Positions 45,386 to 54,980 of a stretch of DNA of 64,000 nucleotides are shown piece after piece (positions within the stretch are counted from its first letter, which is position 1; each line of letters opens with the position of its first letter). Below the pieces are notes generated by a model. The model was not told where the DNA came from and did not search any database. It saw only the letters and a program-made list of their open reading frames with translations. This DNA comes from Kordia algicida OT-1 (GTDB lineage Bacteria; Bacteroidota; Bacteroidia; Flavobacteriales; Flavobacteriaceae). Where the stretch lies: assembly GCF_000154725.1 (NCBI RefSeq), contig NZ_DS544873.1, positions 4,824,649 through 4,888,648 on the forward strand, in the 5' to 3' direction. The position numbers and the translations under genes are program-made.

Positions 45386-47659
45386 ATGAAACGCATACAT
45401 TTCCACATTCTCGCAATCCTATTTCTAGGTGCGAATCTTGCCTTTGCACAGGAGAAACAAGATGATGAAAAGCCGCAGGGACACATTAACAACAACAAAT
45501 TTAGGCAACTCTATCAAGAGTTTTCTACACCTAACATGTACAGAACTGCTTCTGGAGCTCCAGGAAAAGCATATTATCAACAACAAGCTGACTATGAAAT
45601 GGACATTGAGCTTGATGATAAAAATCAAAAGTTATACGGAGTTGAAACCATTACGTATACCAACAATTCCCCTGATGATTTAGAATATCTTTGGGTACAA
45701 CTAGATCAAAATATTAGAGCAAAAAACTCCCAAGCAAAACTTAAAAACGGAGCTCGTATTCCACGTTTAACAAGAGCATCATCTTTTGTAAATCGTTATG
45801 TAGCTGATCCTTTTGATGGAGGTTTTAACATTGATTATGTGAGAAATGCTAAAGGAAGACCAATGTCATATACCATCAATGAAACGATGATGCGTATTGA
45901 TTTGCCACAAGCTTTAAAATCGGGAGACAAAATTTCGTTTTCTATCAAATGGTGGTACAATATCAACAATCACGTAACTAACAGAGGTCGTTCAGGATAT
46001 GAATATTTTGCCAAAGATGGAAACTACGCATATGTAATTGCACAATTTTTTCCAAGAATGGCAGTTTACAACGACGTAGAAGGATGGCAAAACTATCAAT
46101 TTTGGGGTAATGGTGAATTTGCATTGCCATTCGGAAATTATGAAGTAAACATTACTGTTCCTGCCGATCATGTTTTAGATGCAACAGGAAAATTACAGAA
46201 TAGAAAAAGCGTATTTTCAAAAGAAATGATGAAGCGTTACGAGCGTGCTTTAGAATCGTACGACGAACCAGTAATCATTGTTTCACAAGAAGAAGTAGAA
46301 GCAGCAGAAAAGAATTTTTCAAACAAAAAGAAAACATGGAAATTTTACGCCGAAAACGTAAGAGATTTTGGTTTTGCTACTTCACGTAAATTTATTTGGG
46401 ACATGCAAGCAGTTGACATTAACGGAAAACGTGTAATGGCAGTTTCTATGTATCCAAAAGAAGGAAATCCGCTCTGGGAAAAATATTCTACAAAAGCTGT
46501 AGCGAGTACTTTAAAAACGTATTCAAATCACACATTCGATTATCCTTATCACAAAGCAATTTCAGTACATGCTAAAAATCAAGGAATGGAATATCCTATG
46601 ATTTGCTGGAATTATGGACGTCCAAACGAAGATGGAACTTACTCTGAACGTACAAAATTCGGAATGATTAGTGTAATTATTCACGAAGTAGGACACAACT
46701 TTTTCCCAATGATTGTAAACTCTGACGAGCGTCAATGGGGATGGATGGATGAAGGTTTGGATACATTTATGCAATATTTAGCTGAGCAAGATTTTGCAAA
46801 AGCGCATCCAGAATCTGTTAAAAGACAAGGAGGGAAATATCCTTCGCGTAGAGGAGAACCTTCTAAAATAGTGCCTTACATGAAAGGAAGTCAAGAATAT
46901 TTGTCACCAATCATGTCAAACCCAGAAAATGTATATCAATTAGGGCCTAATGCGTATGGAAAACCAGCAACAGGATTAAATATCTTACGAGAAACGATCA
47001 TGGGACGTGAAGCGTTCGATCATGCTTTTAAAACATATGCACAGCGTTGGAAATTTAAACACCCAACACCAGAAGACTTCTTTAGAACTATGGAAGATGC
47101 CTCAGGAATTGATTTAGATTGGTTTTGGAGAGGTTGGTTTTACACAACAGATTACACAGATATCGGCATTGAAAGTGTGAGAAAATTTCAAGTAATTTCA
47201 CAAAAAGGGCAGGCTTTTGATCGCGTATATTTTGTTCCTGAAGGTGATGATCGTTACAAAAAAGAAAACGAAGGAAAATCTATCATCAATAATGAAGATA
47301 ATGAGCCATTAAAAGAATACTTAATGGATAACTTTACGGCAGCAGAAAGAGCTACTATGGGAGATCCAAAATATTTCTATGAAGTATCATTCAACAAACC
47401 AGGAGGTTTGGTAATGCCACTTATTGTAGAATGTACGTATGCTGATGGATCTAAAGAAATGATGAAGTATCCAGCGCAAATTTGGAGAAAGAATGACAAA
47501 AGAGCAAAAATTGTAATTGCTTCAGATAAAGAATTAAAAAATATTCAAATTGATCCTAAGTTAGAAACTGCTGATATCGACACGTCAAACAATTCTTGGC
47601 CAAGAAAAGATGGGCAAACAGATTTTAATAAATTCAAAGACAATAAGGTGAAACAATAA
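45386..47659 (+). CDS. Exported M1-family metallopeptidase
   Basis: 757 residues, signal peptide MKRIHFHILAILFLGANLAFAQ. The N-terminal beta saddle is typical of M1 (YEMDIELDDKNQKLYGVETI). Zinc motif HEVGHNFFP starts at His 433, and the third ligand Glu is in WGWMDEGLDTFMQ, 18 residues on. The GAMEN-like exopeptidase motif is not evident; instead MEYPMICWN precedes the zinc motif. It should act as an aminopeptidase on peptides in the periplasm or at the surface. A strong terminator follows. Confidence 0.93.
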   Translation: MKRIHFHILAILFLGANLAFAQEKQDDEKPQGHINNNKFRQLYQEFSTPNMYRTASGAPGKAYYQQQADYEMDIELDDKNQKLYGVETITYTNNSPDDLEYLWVQLDQNIRAKNSQAKLKNGARIPRLTRASSFVNRYVADPFDGGFNIDYVRNAKGRPMSYTINETMMRIDLPQALKSGDKISFSIKWWYNINNHVTNRGRSGYEYFAKDGNYAYVIAQFFPRMAVYNDVEGWQNYQFWGNGEFALPFGNYEVNITVPADHVLDATGKLQNRKSVFSKEMMKRYERALESYDEPVIIVSQEEVEAAEKNFSNKKKTWKFYAENVRDFGFATSRKFIWDMQAVDINGKRVMAVSMYPKEGNPLWEKYSTKAVASTLKTYSNHTFDYPYHKAISVHAKNQGMEYPMICWNYGRPNEDGTYSERTKFGMISVIIHEVGHNFFPMIVNSDERQWGWMDEGLDTFMQYLAEQDFAKAHPESVKRQGGKYPSRRGEPSKIVPYMKGSQEYLSPIMSNPENVYQLGPNAYGKPATGLNILRETIMGREAFDHAFKTYAQRWKFKHPTPEDFFRTMEDASGIDLDWFWRGWFYTTDYTDIGIESVRKFQVISQKGQAFDRVYFVPEGDDRYKKENEGKSIINNEDNEPLKEYLMDNFTAAERATMGDPKYFYEVSFNKPGGLVMPLIVECTYADGSKEMMKYPAQIWRKNDKRAKIVIASDKELKNIQIDPKLETADIDTSNNSWPRKDGQTDFNKFKDNKVKQ

Positions 47660-47681
47660 GAAGAACCTTCAATAAAATCAT

Positions 47682-47712
47682 AAAAAAAACCAGCAATTAA
47701 GCTGGTTTTTTT
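47682..47712 (+). terminator. Terminator of the M1 peptidase gene
   Basis: Stem AAAAAACCAGC / GCTGGTTTTTT, loop AATTAA, T run. Confidence 0.92.
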
Positions 47713-47733
47713 ATATCATAATATTTACTTGAT

Positions 47734-47741
47734 TATATTTG
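47734..47741 (+). promoter_or_regulatory. Promoter -7 box of tatA
   Basis: TATATTTG, exact match, 20 bases before the tatA ATG. Confidence 0.62.
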
Positions 47742-47760
47742 TATTATAATAGAACATAGT

Positions 47761-48033
47761 ATGGCATTATTTATTAGTGGTGGAGAAATATTTGTAATCA
47801 TGCTTATCGTAGTCATGGTATTTGGTGCAGACAAAATACCTGAAATCGCAAGAGGCTTAGGAAAGGGAATGCGTCAACTAAAAGATGCTACCAATGAAAT
47901 AAAGCATGAAATTCAAAAAAGTGCAGAAGACAACGGATTAGATACTGACATTGCAGGCGATGTTCAAAAAGAAATCAATAAAGTAAAAGAAGATATTGAA
48001 GACATGTCAGGACCTATCAAAAGGCAGTTTTAA
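47761..48033 (+). CDS. tatA: Sec-independent translocase subunit TatA/E
   Basis: 90 residues: a short membrane helix (GGEIFVIMLIVVMVFGADKI), the FGADKIPEIARGLGKGMRQ hinge and amphipathic helix, then a charged tail, exactly the TatA plan. It forms the pore for folded Tat substrates such as the two Tat-type signal proteins in this window. The stop overlaps the start of the PAP2 gene (TAATG). Confidence 0.93.
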   Translation: MALFISGGEIFVIMLIVVMVFGADKIPEIARGLGKGMRQLKDATNEIKHEIQKSAEDNGLDTDIAGDVQKEINKVKEDIEDMSGPIKRQF

Positions 48034-48596
48034 TGCTTGATGATTTATTGACATATGACAAAGAATTACTAATCTACATAAACAATTTAGGGGAAACTCC
48101 ATTTAATCCCTTTTGGATATATGTCACAAGTTTTATTTATTGGGTTCCACTTTTAACCTTTATTTTTTATAGAATAAGCAGAAAATTTCCTCGAAAACAA
48201 GCAAGATATATAATCAGTCATGGACTTTTTATTTTATTTGTTTCATTACTATTGGTAGAATTGGTCAAAATTGGAGTAGAACGTTTACGTCCCTGTAATG
48301 ACCCAACAGTAGCACCATTTATCAATATCGTTATTCAGCCAGAAAACTACAGTTTCTTCTCAGGACATGCAACGGTTTCTTTTGCTTTAACAACATTTCT
48401 CTTTTTAATGTTGAAAAAAGTATTCTACTGGATTCGCTTCTTATACGTTTGGCCTATGTTATTCATTTATAGTCGACTGTATTTTGGAGTGCATTATCCT
48501 TCGGATATCCTTACCGGAATTATTGTAGGAATTATAATTGGGATTGTATTTCATCGAATTTGTAATGCGCGCATAGTAAGATTACATATTTATTAA
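48033..48596 (+). CDS. PAP2-family membrane phosphatase
   Basis: 187 residues, about five membrane helices. The three PAP2 catalytic motifs are KIGVERLRPCNDP, SFFSGHATVSF (Phe where Pro is usual) and SRLYFGVHYPSDILTG. It should remove phosphate from a lipid such as undecaprenyl diphosphate or phosphatidate at the outer face of the membrane. Translationally coupled to tatA. Confidence 0.93.
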   Translation: MLDDLLTYDKELLIYINNLGETPFNPFWIYVTSFIYWVPLLTFIFYRISRKFPRKQARYIISHGLFILFVSLLLVELVKIGVERLRPCNDPTVAPFINIVIQPENYSFFSGHATVSFALTTFLFLMLKKVFYWIRFLYVWPMLFIYSRLYFGVHYPSDILTGIIVGIIIGIVFHRICNARIVRLHIY

Positions 48597-48603
48597 TATA
48601 TTC

Positions 48604-48617
48604 GTTAAAATTTTAAC
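48604..48617. promoter_or_regulatory. 14-base palindrome before the S8 peptidase gene
   Basis: GTTAAAATTTTAAC, identical to the core of the 45308 palindrome, ending 19 bases before the S8 start. Confidence 0.35.
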
Positions 48618-48636
48618 CAATTAATACTTTTAAAAC

Positions 48637-50151
48637 ATGAAAAAAATTAATCTCAGAGTAGCCCTGGTAATAGCTGCTTTAAGTGTAATTTCTTGTTCTA
48701 ACGATCCTACAATCGAGAACATAGAAGAACAAAACAATGTCGAGGTTTTACAAAAAACACCGCTAACACCTACACAAATTAATGCTAAAATCAATGAAGT
48801 TGCTTCAAGTCGTGAACAATTTGAATGGACAAACATGGATGCACACTTTATTTGGAGTGCAACAGTTCATGGAGATCAAATCTTAACGATTGGATATGGA
48901 AGCGATGACAATGATTTTAACAAAGAAAATTCGAACGCAGAAGGAATCAAAAACAGACTGATTCAACGAATTGCTGCTGTAGAAGGCGATGGACAAAAGA
49001 AAACAAGCGATTTTCTAATTGACGAAGATGATACATTCAATATCATTGATGTAAAAGTTGAAGACTTAGCAACGGTGAGAGATTTATTATCTCAAAAAGG
49101 AATTCGTTACATTGAACCAACAGGTTACAGGTACTTAGATCATGAAGTAACTGCTAAATCTGGAGCAGGATGTGGATATGGTTCTGCAACATTAAACTCA
49201 GCAGATTACACAACCGTAGCGCCAGGAGCAAAAGTACCATGGACATTCTACGAACACAATATTCCATCTGCATGGAGTTACAGTACAGGTTCTGGAGTTG
49301 GAATTGGAGTAATTGACACTGGATTAACACCAAACAACTCTCTAATGAACGGAAGTTTCAATGATGGATATTCATCAGGAAGATACGTTCAGAAATACGG
49401 AACGTATGTAGATTCATGGTGGCCATGGTCTTCAAGTACAGATGGACCAAATGACAAATGTGGTCATGGAACAAGTATGACTGCTGTAGCAACTGCGCCT
49501 AGAAATAACAATGGAATGCCAGTTGGAGTTGCATATAATGCAAATTTAATTAGTTATCGTGGAACAAAAAACGTAGTTTTAGACGGTTATCACGAACAAA
49601 AAGGTGTTGCAAACGCATTGACAGCTTTAGGAAACAGAAGCGACGTAAAGGTAATTTCAATGTCTATTGGACACATCTTTTCTGTAGGTAGAATCAAGGA
49701 TGCAGTACGATATGCAAATAATAGAGGAAAATTAATCTTCGCAGCAGGTGGAACTTCAACAACTTTCACTAACTTTGTAGGAGTAATATTTCCAGCATCA
49801 ATGAGTGAAACGGTTGCAGTAACAGGTGTAACTGATGCAAATTACTATAAAGAGTGTGATATTTGTCACAAAGGAAGTAAAATTGATTTTACTGTAGTAA
49901 TGCAACGTGATGGTAACGGAAGTAGAACAACGCCAGTATTAAGTTACTATAACAACCAAGCAGATTATGTTGGTGGTTCATCAGTAGCAACGGCAACAAC
50001 AGCAGGAATCGCGGCTTTAGTATGGTCTAGACATCCAAGCTGGTCAAAAACGCAAGTATTAAACAGATTGAAACAATCTGCAGATTTCTATCCAAACAAA
50101 AATTCTCAGTATGGATATGGAAATATAGACGCATTGCAAGCAGTTCAATAG
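48637..50151 (+). CDS. S8-family subtilisin-like serine peptidase (lipoprotein)
   Basis: 504 residues with a lipoprotein signal (LVIAALSVISC) and a propeptide of about 150 residues. The catalytic triad is complete: Asp 227 in GVIDTGL, His 277 in CGHGTSMTAVA and Ser 449 in GGSSVATATTAGIAALVW. It lacks a T9SS sorting tail, so it is probably kept at the outer membrane by its lipid. It would act as an endopeptidase. Two cysteines in KECDICHKG may form a local disulfide. Confidence 0.94.
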   Translation: MKKINLRVALVIAALSVISCSNDPTIENIEEQNNVEVLQKTPLTPTQINAKINEVASSREQFEWTNMDAHFIWSATVHGDQILTIGYGSDDNDFNKENSNAEGIKNRLIQRIAAVEGDGQKKTSDFLIDEDDTFNIIDVKVEDLATVRDLLSQKGIRYIEPTGYRYLDHEVTAKSGAGCGYGSATLNSADYTTVAPGAKVPWTFYEHNIPSAWSYSTGSGVGIGVIDTGLTPNNSLMNGSFNDGYSSGRYVQKYGTYVDSWWPWSSSTDGPNDKCGHGTSMTAVATAPRNNNGMPVGVAYNANLISYRGTKNVVLDGYHEQKGVANALTALGNRSDVKVISMSIGHIFSVGRIKDAVRYANNRGKLIFAAGGTSTTFTNFVGVIFPASMSETVAVTGVTDANYYKECDICHKGSKIDFTVVMQRDGNGSRTTPVLSYYNNQADYVGGSSVATATTAGIAALVWSRHPSWSKTQVLNRLKQSADFYPNKNSQYGYGNIDALQAVQ

Positions 50152-50185
50152 AACAGTTGGCATATTTAGTTTAGTAAATAGGGAG

Positions 50186-50217
50186 AAACTCTCGTCGTAA
50201 TGGCGAGAGTTTTTTTA
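50186..50217 (+). terminator. Terminator of the S8 peptidase gene
   Basis: Stem ACTCTCG / CGAGAGT with a 9-base loop and T run. Confidence 0.85.
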
Positions 50218-50470
50218 TTAAAGTGATTTAAACTTTTTCCTGATAAAAGATTCTTAAATTTTTAGAAGATAAAGAAAATGCCCTTTTGAAAATCTTAAGT
50301 GTAAAAACTCATCACGTCACAGCAATTTTTGATACATTGTTCTACCAAAAATCATTCGAATTGATGCTTTGTAAACGATAAAGAAAATTTTTATTATTTA
50401 GAACGACAAAGTGAAAATGCTAAATTAGAACTGTCGAATTTTAAAACCAAAAAACCAAAAAACCAAAACC
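50218..50470. other. Gene-free stretch between convergent genes
   Basis: AT-rich, no gene or RNA recognised. The last 28 bases (50443-50470) are a CCAAAAAA-type array that ends at the O-methyltransferase stop. Confidence 0.6.
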
Positions 50471-51112
50471 CTAAATAACTCTACTAATCGTCAAGCCATC
50501 ACGAATGGGCAAAACCACAGTTTCTATGCGAGTATCTTCTTTTAAAAGTGAGTTGTATTCCAAAAGTGCTTCCGTAGAAACATCATTTTTCTGTAAAGGT
50601 TCAATCACTTTTCCGCTCCATAAAACATTATCAGACAAAATAATTCCGTTTGGATTCATCTTTTCAATAATCGCATGAAAATATTGTGGATAATTTGGTT
50701 TGTCAGCATCAATAAACACCAAATCAAACGTAGTTTCTAGTGTTGGAATAATGTCTAAAGCATTTCCTGTATGCTGATGGATTTGCGCTCCAAACTCAGA
50801 AGCATCAAAATATTTACGTTGAAAATCGTGCAATTCTTCGTTAATATCAATTGTGTGTAATACACCATCTTTTTGCATTCCTTCAGCCAAACAAAGTGCC
50901 GAATATCCTGTGTACGTTCCAATCTCTAAAATTGTTTTCGGTCGAATCAATTTAGACAACATACTTAACAATCTTCCTTGATAATGTCCACTCAGCATAC
51001 GCGGTTGCAAAATCTTTTGATACGTTTCACGCGTCAACGCTTTCAGTAATTCTGGTTCATCGGCAGAATGTTTCACCACATATTCGTCTAAAGCTTCTGG
51101 AATAAAATGCAT
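50471..51112 (-). CDS. Class I O-methyltransferase (catechol/caffeoyl-CoA type)
   Basis: 213 residues, the compact bacterial form of this family. SAM motif ILEIGTYTGYSALCLAEGM, the metal-binding FIDADKPNYPQYF, and LSDNVLWSGKV are clear. Members methylate a catechol-like hydroxyl with Mg2+. It is divergent from kynU by 124 bases; a role on 3-hydroxykynurenine or 3-hydroxyanthranilate is possible but not shown. Confidence 0.92.
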   Translation of the reverse strand: MHFIPEALDEYVVKHSADEPELLKALTRETYQKILQPRMLSGHYQGRLLSMLSKLIRPKTILEIGTYTGYSALCLAEGMQKDGVLHTIDINEELHDFQRKYFDASEFGAQIHQHTGNALDIIPTLETTFDLVFIDADKPNYPQYFHAIIEKMNPNGIILSDNVLWSGKVIEPLQKNDVSTEALLEYNSLLKEDTRIETVVLPIRDGLTISRVI

Positions 51113-51236
51113 AATTTGTGAATTTCTACAAAAATATCAATTAAAAACGATTCGCATAAAAAGTGATTTATAAAATGATAAATATCTTTTTATTCCAAAA
51201 ATGGAATACGTATTTTTGGTAAAAATAGCATTCAGC

Positions 51237-52496
51237 ATGTTTCAAAATACATTGGCGTTCGCACAAGCGCAAGACGCAAAAGATCCTCTAAAAAGCTACC
51301 GAACAAAATTTCACATTCCCAAAGATGCCGAAGGTAACGAATGGTTATATTTTTGTGGAAATTCACTTGGATTGCAACCAAAAGTTACTCAAGAATACAT
51401 TCAGCAAGAATTGAAAGATTGGGCAAACTTGGGTGTAGAAGGACATTTTGACGCCAAAAATCCTTGGATGCCATATCATGAGTTTCTTACGGAAAATATG
51501 GCGAAAATAGTAGGAGCAAAGCCGATTGAAGTCGTGATTATGAATACCTTAACGACGAATCTTCACTTATTGATGGTTTCTTTTTATCAACCAACAAAAA
51601 CCAAATATAAAATTGTTATTGAAAGTGACGCGTTTCCTTCTGATCGATATGCAGTAGAATCACAACTAAAATTTCATGGTTTTGATCCAAAAGAAGGATT
51701 GCTAGAATGGAAACCACGCAAAGGCGAAGAATTACTTCGTATGGAAGATTTGGAAACCATGCTTGAAGCAGAAGGCGACGAAATTGCCTTATTGATGATT
51801 GGTGGTGTGAATTATTACACAGGACAATATCTTGACATCAAAAAAATAGCAGAGCTCGGACACGCAAAAGGCGCGATGGTTGGCATTGATTTGGCACATG
51901 GCGCAGGAAACATTCAGCCGAATTTACACGATTCAAATGTAGATTTTGCCGCTTGGTGTACGTACAAATATTTAAACTCAGGTCCAGGAAGTTTGGCAGG
52001 TTTATTTGTTCATGAAAAACATGCACATAACAAAGAATTGAATCGTTTTGCAGGTTGGTGGGGACACGATAAGGAAACACGTTTTAACATGCGTTTTGAC
52101 TTTAATCCGATTCCAGGTGCGGAAAGTTGGCAATTGAGCAATCCGCCAATACTATCTATGGCAGCAATCAAAGCTTCACTCGATATGTTTGATGAAGTTG
52201 GCATGGACGCTTTGCGCGAAAAATCAGAAACGTTGACCGCATATTTTGAATATTTAATCAACGAAATTGATACCGATCGTATCAAAATCATTACACCTTC
52301 AAATCTAGCAGAAAGAGGTTGTCAATTATCGATTCAAGTCAAAAATGCCGACAAGTCTTTGCATCAAAAACTCATAGACAGACACATCATTACCGATTGG
52401 CGTGAACCAGACGTAATTCGTTGTGCGCCAGTTCCATTATACAATACTTTTCAAGATGTTTATCGCATGGTAGACGAACTAAAAAAATGCTTATAA
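51237..52496 (+). CDS. kynU: Kynureninase
   Basis: 419 residues from the ATG at 51237 (MFQNTLAFAQAQDAKDPLKS); an ATG 12 codons earlier adds an unlikely hydrophobic lead. PLP enzyme that splits L-kynurenine or 3-hydroxykynurenine into alanine and (3-hydroxy)anthranilate. Family landmarks are FCGNSLGLQPK, IDLAHGAGN and the PLP lysine K244 in WCTYKYLNSGPGS. The kmo ATG is 1 base after its stop, so the two enzymes are made together, which favours the 3-hydroxyanthranilate branch. Confidence 0.96.
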   Translation: MFQNTLAFAQAQDAKDPLKSYRTKFHIPKDAEGNEWLYFCGNSLGLQPKVTQEYIQQELKDWANLGVEGHFDAKNPWMPYHEFLTENMAKIVGAKPIEVVIMNTLTTNLHLLMVSFYQPTKTKYKIVIESDAFPSDRYAVESQLKFHGFDPKEGLLEWKPRKGEELLRMEDLETMLEAEGDEIALLMIGGVNYYTGQYLDIKKIAELGHAKGAMVGIDLAHGAGNIQPNLHDSNVDFAAWCTYKYLNSGPGSLAGLFVHEKHAHNKELNRFAGWWGHDKETRFNMRFDFNPIPGAESWQLSNPPILSMAAIKASLDMFDEVGMDALREKSETLTAYFEYLINEIDTDRIKIITPSNLAERGCQLSIQVKNADKSLHQKLIDRHIITDWREPDVIRCAPVPLYNTFQDVYRMVDELKKCL

Positions 52497-52497
52497 C

Positions 52498-53898
52498 ATG
52501 AAAACAAAAGAAAACATACTGATCGTTGGCGCAGGATTGTGCGGCTCATTATTGGCACTACGCTTAGGACAACGTGGTTATAAAGTTACGGTCATGGAAA
52601 GTCGTCCCGATTTGAGAAAAGTAGATATTTCTGCGGGAAGATCGATCAATTTAGCATTTTCAGACAGAGGAATCAAAGCCATGAATATGGTAGGAATTGC
52701 CGATAAAGTAATGCCATTGTGTATTCCGATGCATGGACGTTTGGTACACGATGTAGAAGGAAATATATTTATGTCTAACTATTCTGGTCGCGATAACGAA
52801 TACATCAATTCTATTTCACGTGGCGACTTGAACGCTTTGTTACTCACAGAAGCGGAAGAACATGAAGCCGTAGATATTATTTTTAATAAAAGATGTACAA
52901 AAATTGATATTGAAGAAAACATCGCTACGTTCTATTGTTACGAGACGAAAAAAGAAATTGAAGTAAAAGCAGATGTTATTTTTGGAGCAGATGGCGCAGG
53001 TTCGATGTTGCGTAAAAGTTATTACTTAGAACGTAAATTTTTATTTAGCTATTCTCAGAATTATCTCAGTCATGGCTATAAAGAGTTGAGTATTCCGCCA
53101 ACCGCAACAGGCGGATTCCGAACAGAGAAAAACGCATTACACATTTGGCCACGAGGCGATTTTATGATTATTGCCTTACCAAACTTAGACGGAAGTTTTA
53201 CGGTAACATTGTTTTTATCGTATGATGAAGGTGAATACAATTTCAACAATCTAACAACGGCGGAACGTGTACAGGAATTCTTTGAAGCGCAATTTCCAGA
53301 TTTAATACCGTTGATTCCTGAGTTGACTAAAGAATACTTTGAAAACCCAACTTCGCCATTAGGTACCGTAAAATGTTCGCCGTGGTCGTATAAAAATAAT
53401 ACTTTATTAATGGGCGATGCAGCACATGCCATTGTTCCGTTTTACGGACAAGGAATGAATGCTTCTTTTGAGGATGTTGTGGTATTTAATGAAGTTTTAG
53501 ATCAGTATGAAGGCGATTGGGAAAAAGTATTTAAAACTTATGAAAAAATACGTAAAAAAGACACAGATGCCATTGCCGATTTGGCGATAGATAATTATTA
53601 CGAAATGCGCGATCATGTGGCAAATCCGATTTTTAAAGAAAAGCGAAAGTTGGAAATGGACTTAGAGAAAAACTTCCCTGAACAGTATTTTTCTAAATAT
53701 TCGATGGTAACGTTTAATGAAGATTTACCATACAGCAAAGCTATGAAAATAGGACGCGCACAAGACAAAGCATTATTAAATATGATTGCGGATGACGAAA
53801 TTGACACAACAGCCGATTTAAAAGAAATTCTCAAAAAAGTACAAGCAGAAACCAACGAAATTTTAGACGAAGATACTGTGGCGAATTTGAAGCATTAA
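52498..53898 (+). CDS. kmo: Kynurenine 3-monooxygenase
   Basis: 466 residues, a flavin monooxygenase. FAD-binding VGAGLCGSLLALRLG, the arginine motif DISAGRSINLAFSDRG typical of Kmo, VIFGADGAGSMLRKS, and GDAAHAIVPFYGQGMNASFED are present. It hydroxylates kynurenine with NADPH and O2. Its end overlaps the end of a convergent lipoprotein gene by 4 bases, leaving no room for a terminator. Confidence 0.96.
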   Translation: MKTKENILIVGAGLCGSLLALRLGQRGYKVTVMESRPDLRKVDISAGRSINLAFSDRGIKAMNMVGIADKVMPLCIPMHGRLVHDVEGNIFMSNYSGRDNEYINSISRGDLNALLLTEAEEHEAVDIIFNKRCTKIDIEENIATFYCYETKKEIEVKADVIFGADGAGSMLRKSYYLERKFLFSYSQNYLSHGYKELSIPPTATGGFRTEKNALHIWPRGDFMIIALPNLDGSFTVTLFLSYDEGEYNFNNLTTAERVQEFFEAQFPDLIPLIPELTKEYFENPTSPLGTVKCSPWSYKNNTLLMGDAAHAIVPFYGQGMNASFEDVVVFNEVLDQYEGDWEKVFKTYEKIRKKDTDAIADLAIDNYYEMRDHVANPIFKEKRKLEMDLEKNFPEQYFSKYSMVTFNEDLPYSKAMKIGRAQDKALLNMIADDEIDTTADLKEILKKVQAETNEILDEDTVANLKH

Positions 53899-54398
53899 TT
53901 TGTTTTTCGAATAAGTTCTCTATTCGCGCGATGTTTTCGAATTTCGAAATATTCTTTGCCAATTCCTTGACCGAGATTTGCGGATAAATTTACTATTTCG
54001 CTAGTATCAAGCTTTACATTTTCTATAATGACGCGATTGTAGCCAATAAACTGAAACTCTATGTTATAAGTCGCGGCAGGAATAAAAATATTATACAAAC
54101 CATCTACTTTTGAAGTTGTACCTAATACTTCTTGAGTTTTCAAATTGGTAAATGCAACATTTGCATATTCTAAAATATCTGTAATGGTATCATTTCCATC
54201 GTGAATATAACTTCCTAAAACTTTTCCTGAAACATTGACAACTGTTGTATCTGCGATGAGCCGATTTTCATTAATTGTGACTACACTTTGTAACTTTTTC
54301 GGATTCATATTTTCGCCAATCAAAGCGCATCTAACTACTTTTTTTGCACAAGCTGTCAATAAAAATAATGTGACACAGTAAAGAATTCCTTTTTTCAT
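53895..54398 (-). CDS. Lipoprotein with carboxypeptidase-regulatory-like domain
   Basis: 167 residues, lipobox LFLLTAC, then an Ig-like CarboxypepD_reg fold (VANVAF-like EYANVAFTNLKTQEVLG, SKVDGLYNIFIPAATYNIEF, GYNRVIIENVKL). Binding role unknown. Its start overlaps the stop of the TPM gene by 4 bases. Confidence 0.8.
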   Translation of the reverse strand: MKKGILYCVTLFLLTACAKKVVRCALIGENMNPKKLQSVVTINENRLIADTTVVNVSGKVLGSYIHDGNDTITDILEYANVAFTNLKTQEVLGTTSKVDGLYNIFIPAATYNIEFQFIGYNRVIIENVKLDTSEIVNLSANLGQGIGKEYFEIRKHRANRELIRKTN

Positions 54399-54922
54399 GA
54401 ATCTTTCAATTCCTTAATAATCTCTTGAATTCCTTTTTGAAAACCCGTATAAAAATCATTTTTCTTAAATTCAGGAACCATGAGCTTTTTGATGATATCT
54501 AACGTTTCATCATCGGTAAGTTTGTGCATAATTCCATCACCATTGTGAATCCAAATACGACGATCTTTCATGTATAACGCAATTAAAACGCCATTATTTT
54601 TATCTCTTTGACCAATTCCCCAATGATTTGCTAAATCCAACGAATATTCTTCCAAGCCACTATAATCTTGAATAGAAGTCAAGGTTACAATCGCAATTTG
54701 ATTGCTAGTTTCGGCTTCGTGTTGTTTCACTAAATTCAATAAAGTTACTTCTTGTTCGTCAGATAAAATATTGTCAAAATCATTGATAAATCCAACAGGA
54801 ATCGGGAATTCTACATTTTTAGTATGCACAGCCGCATACGAGTGAGAATGCGTGTTATGCGTTGCTTCACAACTAACACAAAGTATAACCAGCAGGGCAA
54901 GCAGGAGACTTTTAAGTTTCAT
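54395..54922 (-). CDS. TPM-domain lipoprotein
   Basis: 175 residues, lipobox VILCVSC. The TPM (TLP18.3/Psb32/MOLO-1) domain is clear: INDFDNILSDEQEVTLLNLV, NQIAIVTLTSIQDYSGLEEY and NHWGIGQRDKNNGVLIALYM. TPM domains are linked to membrane protein maintenance and can act as phosphatases. It lacks the Gly-rich C-terminal tail of the YgcG type. Co-transcribed with the next lipoprotein gene. Confidence 0.92.
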   Translation of the reverse strand: MKLKSLLLALLVILCVSCEATHNTHSHSYAAVHTKNVEFPIPVGFINDFDNILSDEQEVTLLNLVKQHEAETSNQIAIVTLTSIQDYSGLEEYSLDLANHWGIGQRDKNNGVLIALYMKDRRIWIHNGDGIMHKLTDDETLDIIKKLMVPEFKKNDFYTGFQKGIQEIIKELKDS

Positions 54923-54980
54923 AATAGGCTATTAAGATCAATTTGGGTAACAGCTAATATAAGAAATTCCTTTTAATTAG

